Part shown: piece by piece, positions 43,839 through 54,293 of the stretch
Layout of the letters: every line of letters starts with the position of its first letter
Position numbering within the stretch: position 1 is the stretch's first letter
From: Tilletia caries
Lineage: Eukaryota; Basidiomycota; Exobasidiomycetes; Tilletiales; Tilletiaceae
Reading direction: 5' to 3'
Assembly: GCA_032718865.1 (NCBI GenBank)
Contig: JALUTQ010000038.1
Span: 1,054,001-1,118,000, forward strand
DNA length: 64,000 nt
Made by a program: the position numbers and the translations under genes
The notes under the pieces: generated by a model
Seen by the model: the letters and a program-made list of their open reading frames with translations, nothing else
What the model was told of the DNA's origin: nothing
Databases searched by the model: none

Positions 43839-45915
43839 ATGTCGCGCGCTCTGCCTGCCTCGCGCTCGGCGATCCACAACCTGATGCGCCAGGCGCACTC
43901 GCCCGTCTGCCCCTGCCACGGCTGCGCGACCCTCCGCACCGGGCTCTCCTCGGGAGCGATGCGCGCAGGCCTCAACATGGTCCAGTCCCACAACGCCTCC
44001 GCGGGGGCCAGCGCGCGTGGCTATGCCCAGCCCGTCGATGGCGGTCTCCAGCGCGAGTACGCCTTCGAGCTCGCGGCCTCCAGCATTCGCTATGGAGAGG
44101 GTGTCACACGAGAGGTCGGCATGGACTTTGCCAACATGGGAGCACGCAAGGTTGGTGTCTTCACCGATTCTACTGTGCGCCAGCTCACGCCTATGAAGCA
44201 GGCCATCGAGGCGCTGGAGCATGAAGGCGTCCCCTTCGAGATCTTCGACAAGGTCCGGGTCGAGCCCAATGACAAGAGGTATGTCAGCACGGCCGTGTTG
44301 CGCGCTTCCCGTCAAAGAGGCTGGCTGATGATTTCCTCTGTTCTTCAATATGCCAACTTGCAGCTGGGAGGAGGCCATCAGTTTCGCCAGGTCACACGAC
44401 TTCTCGCACTTCCTCGCCGTGGGAGGCGGCTCCGTGATGGACACGACGAAGGTAAGGGGCTTCGTACTGCTCTAATAAATGCAGTTGATGATACTGACGC
44501 ACAGTCTTATGTTTCTGCAGGTCGCCAACCTCTTCACCTGCTATCCCGAGGCGGATCTGCTCGAGTTCGTGAATGCGCCCATCGGAAAGGGTACGCCCAT
44601 CGGCAAAGTCCTCCGTCCGCTCATCGCAGTCCCCACCACCGCAGGAACTGGCTCCGAGACGACGGGAACCGCCATCTTCGATCACTCCGCCACCCAAAGC
44701 AAGACGGGCATTGCCTCCCGAGCGCTCCGCCCTCTTCTTGGAATCGTCGACCCACTCAACACATCGACCTGCCCACGCGAGGTACACATCAGCGCCGGAC
44801 TTGACGTCCTCTTCCACGCGCTCGAGTCATACACCGCCATCGCATACACGGAGCGGACGCCCCGGCCGTCGAACCCGATACAGAGGCCGGCATACCAGGG
44901 CAGCAACCCGATCTCGGACGTCTTCTCTCTGTGGGCTCTGAAGCAGACCGTCAAGTATCTTCCCCGCGTGGCGCGGGATCCGGAGGGCGACGCGGAAGCT
45001 CGGGGACAGATGCTTCTCGCTGCGACCTTTGCCGGGATCGGGTTTGGAAATGCAGGCGTGCATCTTTCGCATGCTTGCAGTTACCCCATCTCCGGTCTGA
45101 ACAAGCACTTCTCGAACTATAAGCATCCTGGGTACAAGGTCGATCACAGCATTATCCCTCACGGAATCAGGTGAGCTCTCGATGTCGAGGAACGGCGTGC
45201 CAGCAGGACGCTCATGCGATACTGAATTATCTTCTCTTGCGTAGTGTCGCGGTCACCGGACCAAGTGTGTTCGAATTCACCGCACCGTCCTCGTACGTTG
45301 GGTGCAGTCCCTTCCCTCAACTTGATCACCTGGCTCATTTCCCTCCCTTTGCTTCCATCAACAGACCCGACCGACACCGAGAGATTGCGCACATCTTCGC
45401 GGACCCCGAATCGCCGTACGGTGGGAGCGAATCTGCGCAAATCCAACGCCTGCCAGACTCGGAAGTGGGTCAGCTCGTGTACGACCGGATCGCCAGGTTC
45501 CTTGCCGATCTGAATGTGCCGCGTGGACTGTCAAAGCTGGGCTACAAGAATGAGCATAGTGAGTATATGCTGTCAGGCAGAACAATATTTCCGTGCTGAC
45601 TTCGTTCTCTTTGCTTCACGATCACAGTCCCGGCGTTGGTCAAGGGTACACTCCCGCAACGACGCGTGCTTGAGTGAGTCCCTCTTGCGGATCTCACACG
45701 TTACCATGACCGGGCTAATCCATTTCTTCCTCTGCAACATTCAGTCTGGCCCCTGGCATCGGCGACGTCCCCGGCTCCGACGGCAGCGAGCAGCTGACGC
45801 GAATGCTTGAGCGTGCGAGTGAGTTCTGTTCCCGTCCCCACTGACCCTTCGACATGGTCCAAGCTCGCCTCTGAACCTCGTATCCGCATCTTCACACCCA
45901 ACAGTGTCCTACTGA
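43839..45915 (+). CDS. Hydroxyacid-oxoacid transhydrogenase (iron-containing alcohol dehydrogenase family), mitochondrial
   Basis: Eight exons (43839-44278, 44364-44451, 44521-45170, 45245-45292, 45365-45558, 45628-45673, 45745-45818, 45905-45915), 516 residues. The first 35 residues are a mitochondrial presequence (MSRALPASRSAIHNLMRQ). Family motifs: EYAFELAASSIRYGEGVTREVG, VGGGSVMDTTK, VPTTAGTGSETTGTAIFD, GLDVLFHALESYTA, GVHLSHACSYPISG and DHSIIPHGI. HOT (ADHFE1 in animals) couples oxidation of 4-hydroxybutyrate to reduction of 2-oxoglutarate without free NAD. The last coding exon is only 11 bp and adds the final residues SY. All eight exons join in frame and end like other HOT proteins (LERAMSY). 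Confidence 0.9.
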
Positions 45916-46126
45916 TTAACTGAGCGCCACGAGCTCTTGGCTCCTCTATCTCTTCCGGACTAATGACACTGTAGCACCATCTGGCATTTCCTGGCAATCG
46001 TATTCCGTTCTGATGGATCCGCATGCCTCTGTCCTGACTGTATGCATGTTGCATGTTGATGACCTGCGACAAGGTGAGAGCTTTGACCTCCTGCACGTCC
46101 ACCACCCAACTCGTCACGAGCCAAGG

Positions 46127-47830
46127 ATGACGGCAACCACACAGCAACCAGCAGCACTGCCAGCTGCCAATCCCACCACCCCAGCGGCAGCCGCAGCCGC
46201 ACCTGCACAGGAGGCTCCCGTCCTCACTGCGTCCCCAGACCCCATCAGCGCCATGAATAGCGGGAACGATGTCGGCGCTGGTAGCAGCAGCAGCGGGAGC
46301 GGGAGCGCGGGCATTAAATCTGCGTCTGATTCCGCGCGCACATCGCAGACAGCAGCAGCACAACAGCCACATCCGCCTACTGCGCGCGTCAACGCGTCGA
46401 ATGAGGGAGTCACACCTCTGCCGATTTCAGCAAAATCAGCAGTCGAAGCAGTCAACAACAACAACAACAGTAAACGCGCATCATCAGCCTCCGTCGTAGG
46501 CACAGCGCCAGCGCGACCGAGCCCCATCCCACCCTCCTCCGAGACTGCCGAACGGATCGCAAGTGCAGCCTCGTCCCGCCGCGGATCGGCCATCATGCCG
46601 AGCGATGCCGCCTTCGGCTCATTGGGCGACTACGGCGCTGGCTCCGGGATGAGTCCGTCCCTCCGGCCGCTCAGCGGCGGATCGCGCGGTGGGGCGGGGA
46701 GCAGGGGCAGTAAGCGGATCTCTGGTCTGTCGATCTCCAGCCGGTCTGGCCTTGGCGTTAACATCGGCGTCGGCGCTGGCGATATGGAAGAGGAAGAACC
46801 GACTGCGGAGGGGAACACGCTTGGTGCGGTCACGCCCACGGGTTCGGGTACGGGTACGGGTACGAACACGTCGAAACGGCTGAGCGTGGGCAGTTTTAGT
46901 CAACAGACGGGGTCGTCGTCCAGTCGGCGGACCAGTCGGTCGCCCGCTGCAGCAGGACCAGGGACGGGCCCGGGTAGTACCAGTGGGAGTAGCACAGGTG
47001 CTGGAGGAGGATCATCAGCCAAGTCGAAACATCTCAGTACGGCCTCCTCCCGCTCTGGCGGTATCCCTCTGTCTCCGACGAGCGAGCAGCCATCAACTAT
47101 GGCCGTCGATCCTCGGCGCGCAAGTACGACGAGCGGGTCGAGTGTCGGCGCGGCGGCAAACGCAGGCAAAGGCAGCGGGACCGGTGCGGATATCGCGAGC
47201 GGTAGTAGTACCTCCCAGCGTAAACGTGCGACACGAGGGACGAGCTGCGTCTCTACTGCGACGAGCGCACGAACCAGTCTCCTCATCGCGCCCGAAGCTC
47301 GAAAGGTCAAGGTTCGGGACTTTGGATTTGCCCTTGAGGACTCGAGACACTTTGGTGTTGGGGCCGATAATGGCGAGGACGAGGAGGAAGAGGAACTGCA
47401 AGACGAGGATCACGAGATGGAGATCACGGAGGGAGCAGGTGGTGGATGGGCGGGTGCCGGGGGTGCCGTGCACGGCGATGATCCGAACGAACCAACCCAA
47501 GTGGCCAGTCCGGAGGAGGACGACTTCGAAGGCTGGCACACCCAGCAAGATCTCACCGACGCCGCCGCAGCCGCAGCAGAAGGCAGCGCCGGGCTCCCAC
47601 ATGGCTGGTATACTGCCCTATACGGCTTCGATGCCGAGAGCGCACACGAGCTCACCGTCGTTCCTGGCGAGCGGCTCCTCGTTGTCGGCTCTCTCGAAGG
47701 CGGCTGGGCCATCGTCGTCCGGGAGGCTGCCGAGGGGCAGGATCAGATTAGTGAGGAGGGGGAGGACGGGACGGGCCCGCAGAGGGGGCTGGTACCCGAG
47801 GCATACCTGAGCTGGGCCGGGGAGGCGTAA
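46127..47830 (+). CDS. SH3-domain protein, Skb5/Nbp2-like
   Basis: One exon, 567 residues, starting at ATG 46127; an in-frame ATG at 46013 would add 38 residues of poorer composition. Residues 1-400 are disordered, rich in Ser, Ala, Gly and Thr. KVKVRDFGFALEDSRHFGVG precedes an acidic stretch (EDEEEEELQDEDHEMEI). The C-terminal SH3 domain reads ALYGFDAESAHELTVVPGERLLVVG, GGWAIVVREA, GLVPEAYLSW. The order RDF motif, acidic segment and SH3 resembles fungal Skb5/Nbp2 adaptors, which connect PAK kinases or phosphatases with MAP-kinase pathways. The assignment to that family is probable but rests on few positions, since the long N-terminus is not conserved. Confidence 0.72.
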   Translation: MTATTQQPAALPAANPTTPAAAAAAPAQEAPVLTASPDPISAMNSGNDVGAGSSSSGSGSAGIKSASDSARTSQTAAAQQPHPPTARVNASNEGVTPLPISAKSAVEAVNNNNNSKRASSASVVGTAPARPSPIPPSSETAERIASAASSRRGSAIMPSDAAFGSLGDYGAGSGMSPSLRPLSGGSRGGAGSRGSKRISGLSISSRSGLGVNIGVGAGDMEEEEPTAEGNTLGAVTPTGSGTGTGTNTSKRLSVGSFSQQTGSSSSRRTSRSPAAAGPGTGPGSTSGSSTGAGGGSSAKSKHLSTASSRSGGIPLSPTSEQPSTMAVDPRRASTTSGSSVGAAANAGKGSGTGADIASGSSTSQRKRATRGTSCVSTATSARTSLLIAPEARKVKVRDFGFALEDSRHFGVGADNGEDEEEEELQDEDHEMEITEGAGGGWAGAGGAVHGDDPNEPTQVASPEEDDFEGWHTQQDLTDAAAAAAEGSAGLPHGWYTALYGFDAESAHELTVVPGERLLVVGSLEGGWAIVVREAAEGQDQISEEGEDGTGPQRGLVPEAYLSWAGEA

Positions 47831-48344
47831 CGAGGAGGTCGGTCGGTCGGTCGATTCGTTCTCACCAAGTTTTCTGTTCTTGTTCCCTACTCTTCTTCGC
47901 TCCGCAAGATTCCCCTTCGTCCCTTCCCACTATTTCTTCTGCGACAATTTCTCTTCTATCGCCTTGCATTTCTGCCAGCACTACCATTTTCTCCCAATCC
48001 TGATCTGCAGGAGTCACCCGTTCCTATACCTGTTCCGGTAACCCGCAAGGGTTGTATGTCCCCTTTCCTTGTTCAGGGCATGCAGCCTCTGTTTCCCTTT
48101 ATGCATGCTCGTTGCTTTCAGCTTTTCTGTGGGTCGCCGAATGCAATTCACCGACTGACCCTCCGTCCTTGGACGCAGTTGATGAGGGAGTGGTACAAGA
48201 GACGAGAAAGGGGTTGCCATTGCCAAGAAACGCGGGATGTCTGCACAAAGCGATGCGGACTCAGAATGCCAAGCTGTGGAGAGAGAAGGGGGGAGGGAGA
48301 CATCAGTATATGAGCTGGCCGGCGCCTGGGTCCAGACACACTCA
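47831..48344. other. Convergent intergenic region (3' ends)
   Basis: 514 bp between convergent stop codons. Begins with a GGTC repeat and is T/C-rich to 48000. No gene seen. Confidence 0.6.
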
Positions 48345-49435
48345 CTAATCCCTGATTTGAGCCTCTGTGAGCTTGGTAAAGAGGGGCCCGGACTTGCTGG
48401 TGCCTGCGAAGGTTCCGGAGGCCATGCCTGAGCCTGACCCGATGACGCCGACCTCGATTGTCTTTTCTGTCATTTGGCCCTCGAAGCCTTCCTTGAGGGT
48501 GAGGAGGGCGGTGTGGATGGCGTCGTCGGTGGAGATGTCGTCGGTGTATCTGTGATGAAGAATGTGTCGTGTCAGCAAGCAGTTTGGGGATTTCCTACAC
48601 ATGTGGCGCTTTGCTGTCTTCAGGAAAGAGTGGGCGCAGAGGGAGAGAGAGAGAAAGCCAACTGACCTCTTCTCTAGGAATGTCTTTGCGTTGGTCATGT
48701 TCTTTCCGATTGCACTGGCCTTCCACATGAAGTAGGAGCCCGAGGGGTCGACCTGGTAGAGCGCCGGCCCTCTGTGCTCGTCGAAGCCTGCCACGAGGAG
48801 GGATACGCCGAAGGGTCGGACACCACTGCAGACAAGTCCGAGATGACACAGTCAGCAACTTCTTCTCAGACGCGCTGATCAAAAGGAGTGCGAAACTTAC
48901 CCTCGTTGTGTGGCCTCTTGCATGGTGGTCGCGAGCTCCTGCACAAGGACCCGGGTCGGCGGGTACTCTCCGTAGATCTTCCAGTACGCCTGCGCCGATT
49001 TGCGAGCCTTGGCGACGAGCACGCGGAAGTCGGGGCCCATTCCGGAGTAGACTATGCCGATGTTGGGGCAGATGGTGGAGATCTTCTCGATGAAGTGGTC
49101 GTCGACGAGGGCCGAGGGCGCCCGTTTCTCTGTTGCGATTACGACGGCATTTGTGGCTGTAGGAAGGTAAGAAGGGTTCAATACGAGCAGACAGCACCGC
49201 TACGCAGCTTCCCCCCTCGCAGCTGCACTCACACTTGATGCCGAGGGATGTGTTCCCGGAGTTGACTGCTGCGAGGGCATGTTCGATCTGGACGAGCTTC
49301 CCACTGGGGGAGAACGTCGTGAGAGAGAAGCTAGCGACAGACAGATAGAGGGAGAGTCAGCACCACCAGAGCCGGACACGCGCGCGCTGCTGCTCGCCCT
49401 CACCTGTAAGAACCTTCGCCTGCGCCTGCTGACAT
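48345..49435 (-). CDS. PRE8: 20S proteasome subunit alpha-2
   Basis: Five exons (49435-49404, 49330-49233, 49156-48901, 48825-48667, 48549-48345), 249 residues, the standard length. The first exon gives [22 protein letters not shown], in which the alpha-subunit N-terminal [21 protein letters not shown] signature spans the first intron. Other family motifs: [52 protein letters not shown] and the C-terminal [18 protein letters not shown]. The subunit forms part of the outer heptameric ring of the 20S core and has no protease site. The upstream edge lies about 235 bp from the left end of the transposon. Confidence 0.96.
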
Positions 49436-49669
49436 TGTGACTGATGAGTTGGCTGGCTGCTGTGGGTGTACGAGTATGCGGCAGTGCTGAGTGAGTGAGG
49501 CGAGTCTGTGCATCCCGTGTACGCGCGTCCCCCTCCCCAAGCCCGATCTCGCAGAGTCACGTGAGTCCTGATACAGCTAATTTTGAAAATACTGCTTCGG
49601 AAATAACGGCCGAAAATGACAATCAGCTGCCACTCACTTGACATGATTCATCGCGAATATTGGTGCAAA

Positions 49670-49925
49670 TCGCGCAGGGCTCGCGCAGGTCTGCGTGGGG
49701 TGGTCTAGCGCAGATTCTAGCTCACAACCTATGTGCGAGACCATCAAGCACTGAGTCTCGCGCAGACCCCCCTCGCGCCAGATGAGCTTGCGCTGACTCT
49801 CGCACCGTTTCTGCGCGCGACGCTGTCTAGCACACCCTCTCGCCCACACATGCGCGAGAAGAAACTTGCCGTATATTTTTCCTTCCGATTTCTAGCTCGC
49901 GCGCATCTCGCGCGAGGATGCGCTG
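49670..49925. repeat. Left subterminal repeat cluster of the transposon
   Basis: At least eight copies of CTCGCGC, TCTCGCGCAGA, CTAGCGCAGA or the reverse within 256 bp. They mirror the cluster at 57800-58010. Confidence 0.75.
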
Positions 49926-50122
49926 GTGCGCAAGGCATCTTTCTGCTCAAGCCAAGTTTGGGCAGCTTCGGCTTACTTCATCTCCTGAGTCCCGCGTGAT
50001 GCGAACTGCGAAAGGCGACCAGCTTCTGCCTTCTTCTGTAATCTGTTCCTCAGTACCGTCACTGACCATTTTTCGCTCCTCCATCTTCTTTCCTAGATCC
50101 AGTCTTTACAGCAACAGCCAAC

Positions 50123-52260
50123 ATGCCTCCCGCTCGCCCGCATCTTAGCCGCCCGGGGGCTAGACGCATCCACCGGCAAGTTCTGGTGCGACTGCACTGT
50201 CCAAGGATGCCGGACGGAATCTCGCCACTTGAACAAAGTCGAGCGACGCACCTATTATGCTCACCAAAAACAGCAAAGAAGTGCTGCGCTTCGAGCACAA
50301 AACGCAAGCGCATTTGATTTCCCGTCCATACATGCCCGGAAAGAGACGACCGCGCAAGATGCCAGCTCTTCTGAGCCATCCGCCGAAGTCGATGACATCC
50401 AGAACGACAACGACGTCTGGTTCCCCGACGTCAAAGACGCTCTTGGATTCGCTGCTCCTCAAGATACCACCAGAGGCGGCGACACCAGCGGTGATGTCTC
50501 CGACGACGACGAGTTGGAGGCGAGCTCCGAATTTGGAGACGGCATTGAGCGGGAGAGGGTAGTCGACTCGGAGCGTCCGGTGTTCGGCTGTGAGGAGGAT
50601 GAAATGGCTGAAGAGGGTGGGTCAGACACACAAGGAGGTTTTTGGGCTTGACCACGACGTGGAATCACTCGTTCTCTCCCATCCTACTCAGTCTACTTTC
50701 CATTACACAGCCCTCAGCCGAAAGGTCATGATTCTGGTCGTCTCGCTCGCATCATTTTTGGGTCTTGGGGAGCGGGGCGCCAACATGCTCTTCACCTTCT
50801 ACGCCCGCGAAGTACAGCCAAACCTCCTGGAGCCTGGACTCGCCATTCCTCGCCAAATCACAACTGTGCGACATCACCTCGGCCTCGATCCTCCCTTGAT
50901 CCGCTATGCAGTGTGTCCTGCCTGTGAGGAACTGGCACTTGCTTCCTCTACTTCGGACGAGTCGACTCAATGTTCTCATTGTGGCGAACATCTTTACGAG
51001 CGACGAGGAAAACCGAAGATTATCTTCGTCTATCAGTCCCTCGTTGCATGGCTGAAGTGGCTACTTCATCAACCAGGTATCGAAGAAGCGCTTCAAGAAT
51101 GGCGGGGACGCGACCCGACCGCAAGTATGAGTGACATCTACGATGGCACAGCCTGGAGCAACGAGCGCGATGGGAACGATAAGCGATTTGTTGATCATTC
51201 TCATTCTTTCCTAGTCGCACTAGGCATTGATTGGTTCTCCCCCCTTCAGCTCACAATATACGTCCTGGCATTCGACTGGAGCTATCATGATGACGCTGTT
51301 GAACCTACCGGAGCGTTTGAGGTATCATCCATCCACCACCTACCTCGCGGGCTGCACGCCGGGACCGAAGGAACCTGATGCCGCCCGCCTCCCCTGCTAT
51401 CTCCGTCCCCTGCTCACTGAGCTGCTCGCTTTGGACGAAGGTGTTCGGATACCAACGCTCCAGAAGCCCAACGGCCAGCTTATTCGCTTGCGCGTCGCGA
51501 TGTTTTGTGGCGATTCGATGTCCAGAAACAAAGTCTGCGGCTTTCCACCTCACTCGGTGAGGATTGGGAAGTTCTGTGGACTTTGCGACGTCACTATACC
51601 CACCGTCATCTCCGCCTTCAGTCAATGCGCTGAGGATCTTGAGCGAGATGCCTCAGATCATAGGGTCGCGTCGCTTCGCATGGAACAGCCCTTCCGGAGC
51701 AAGAAAGCTAAGACGGCCTTCGAGCGAAGCACAGGTGCGCGCGCATCTGCGTTGAACCGCCTTCCTTATTGGCATTCGGTCAATTGCGCTCCGATAGACC
51801 ACATGCACAACCTCGAGCTCGGTGTTGTGAAGCGTCTTTTCCATCGCACGCTCATCGAAGGCAAGTCAATTTCTCCTCTACAGCTTAAACGATTCCAATC
51901 TGGCCTGTTGACGGCACTGGTTCCTCCTTCTGAGCAAGCACCAGATGCAAGGCTCGGAGATCCAGGCGGAGGATCAGCCACAGCAGCGCATTGGTCCACA
52001 CTCGGCAGACGTCTCCTCGTTTTTGCTTCTCTTTGTCGCATGGCAGCCGCTAGTAGAGGCAGACGGCTCTCTACCCTTCGAGCCCCCCATTTCGAAGACT
52101 GCAGCGGCAGCTGTCGCAGCAGCAACAGTTGCAGCAGCAGCTAATGGAGATGCCGATGTCGAAGCAGAGGACGAAGACGAGGCAGCAGCAGCAGCAGCAG
52201 CAGCGACAGCAGCAGCAGCAGCAGCGACAGCAGCAGCAGCACCAGCGGCAGCAGTAGCAG

Positions 52261-52295
<35 letters not shown>

Positions 52296-53414
52296 ACAAC
52301 CGCTGATGTCGCAGCAGAGGACGATGTCGAGACAGCTGCAGCTGCTGCAGCGATAGCAGTCACTGGAGGAACAACAGCCGACAACGATCATCCGATGAGC
52401 GCGCTCGATACAGCAGCAGACGAGCAGACTCAGAATCAGCAACAGCAGAGCAGCAGAACAGAAAACGCCGGCACGAACGTCAGATCGAAACGCATACAAG
52501 CGCGAGACGCCTTGCGGAATGCAGCCCTGCTTGCGGGAGCAGCTACTCTCGCTGCTCGCCGACGTATAGCATCTCACGAGATCGACGACCTTGACCGTCT
52601 GTTGCGCGAGTTTGGTCGTACCACGGCTACCTTATACGGTGAGAAGTGGGTTGTGTACAATACACACATGATGACCCATTTACCACAGCATGTTCGACGC
52701 TTCGGGCCCGCCTACCATTTTTCCGCGTATCACTTCGAACGCATGAACGGTCAGCTCGGCAGCGTGAACACCAACCGCCATCGCAATGGCGAAATTGAGG
52801 CCACGTACACCAGAGCCTTCCTCACCACCGCACGATCAGGACTACTCCTCGCCAGTAGCAAAGACGACATCAATGCTGCCTTACAAGCTCGTGCGCCGGT
52901 TTTTGTTCCTCCTGCTCCCGTGTTCTTGAGTCCAGTCTCGGTCTTGGGCGCTTCCGGCGTCGTCGCTGTCGAGCTTTCCGATGGAAGACCCTTCGAGCTT
53001 GCGCGTGAGCTGCACGGACAGCTGTTCGAGCACGTGAGGAGGACGTGGAGCGACCAGTTTCCGCCTTTGCTGCCACCAACATCATCACAGCGTACTGGGC
53101 TTCGAGTACTGCCTTTCTTCCAACAACATCGGACCATGCGCTTTGGTCACCTTTCTTTCAGCAGTATCGGCAGCAGGGCCAATGCAAACCGTACGCGAAC
53201 ATACGCTGCGGTCGAAGGATCAGGCGGCTCCTTGGACCTCTTTCGCATCGAGGTAATTTTGTCGCACACCATCCACGTCAAGTCGCGTGTGCATACGACG
53301 TTATACCTACTCGGCCATCGAGGGCAACGTGAAGTTGTGCCGGCGTTCGACAGAGTTCTCGGCGAGGAGCTCCTACAAACCACACTCAGATACTTTTTGG
53401 ACTCGCAGAGATGA
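50123..53414 (+). pseudogene. Tnp2-type transposase gene with four single-base frameshifts
   Basis: From ATG 50123 to the stop at 53414, the family signature continues through all three frames. Motifs in order: FWCDCTVQGC, VCPACEE with CSHCGEHLY (zinc-binding pairs), KRFVDHSHSFLVALGIDWFSP, LNLPERLRYHPSTTYLAG, TPGPKEPD, NCAPIDHMHNLELGVVKRLF, and HMMTHLPQHVRRFGPAYHFSAYHFERMNG. Each shift costs one extra base and each falls on a homopolymer: G at 50155-50159, G at about 50615-50617, C at 51239-51244, T at 52020-52024. Removing four bases gives exactly 1096 codons, an internal check on the model. A GCA/GCG repeat (52110-52330) encodes long Ala runs. The Tnp2 family cuts and pastes CACTA-type elements; this copy cannot make a full protein unless frames shift. 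Confidence 0.85.
52110..52335 (+). repeat. Imperfect GCA trinucleotide repeat inside the transposase gene
   Basis: Long runs of GCA/GCG codons give polyalanine in the transposase frame between the DDE-like region and the C-terminal half. Such an expansion is not expected in a conserved catalytic domain and may be a strain-variable insert. Confidence 0.8.
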
Positions 53415-54293
53415 GTGGAATACCTTGGAGCTTCTTCCGGCGCATCTCCTCAGCTCCGACGTTGCCCTCATCCACACCAAAGATCTGACAGGTGTATCTC
53501 CAGGAGAAGATCAACGGCGCCTTTCATGACGACGCATCAATGGATCAGACGTGGTGAGCCGTGAACGCCTGCAGTGCATATGGAGGTGCGCGGGAATCTT
53601 CACCCTACTGACCTTCCTCTGCGTTTGCTGTTTTGCTCCCTAAAAGCTTCTTCAACTTTCACACCACGGCACCACCAGACATCGCCTCGTGGACCGTGGT
53701 CACCAAGCCACAACAACAACCTCCCTCCGTTTGTGGCCTTCTCAGTGCGGTCTGCGGTTTGCCTAGGTCCAACGCTTCAGTAGGCTCCGTGGTCAGTAGT
53801 TGGTGTTTGGGTGGTGTTGGCAATGTTTTCCATCGTGCTCGACGTGCTGCTGGCTGCTGATACTTTTTGCTTCGGTCACTTTCCCTTACTTTCCCACCCC
53901 GTTTCTGCAGCTCGACCAGCTTCTTGGAACCATTTCCCTTCGTCATCAGAGCTTGTGACTTAGTGAGTCATCCACAGCGCTCCAAGTTACTATCTGCTGT
54001 CCCCCGTCTCGAACATATACTGATCTTTATACATTTGCCTCTTTGAGTGGTGTGAGCACCATCAGTTTGAAGTTTGAACATAGAAGGAAATGGTTTCGTC
54101 AACGGGCTCCAAGAAAACCTGATAATGAACCGAGCCATGCCAACTCGAGCCCTCCACCCATCCATCACGCCTCTCTTTCTCCTCCATCGTGTGTGTGTGT
54201 CGGTTGACACTCGCTTCTCGACGATCTGCTCAGCGCAATCCCCACGTCCCAACCAGCCTTGGTCCAGCATCAACCATCTTCACCGTCATCGTC
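53415..54293. other. Spacer between the two convergent transposon genes
   Basis: 879 bp with no supported gene. Short open frames on either strand have no recognisable content. Confidence 0.6.

Noticed and set aside
53045..53332. Alternative plus-strand frames at the 3' end of the transposase
   Set aside because: They overlap the main transposase frame, which stays open to 53414 and has protein-like content to its end.
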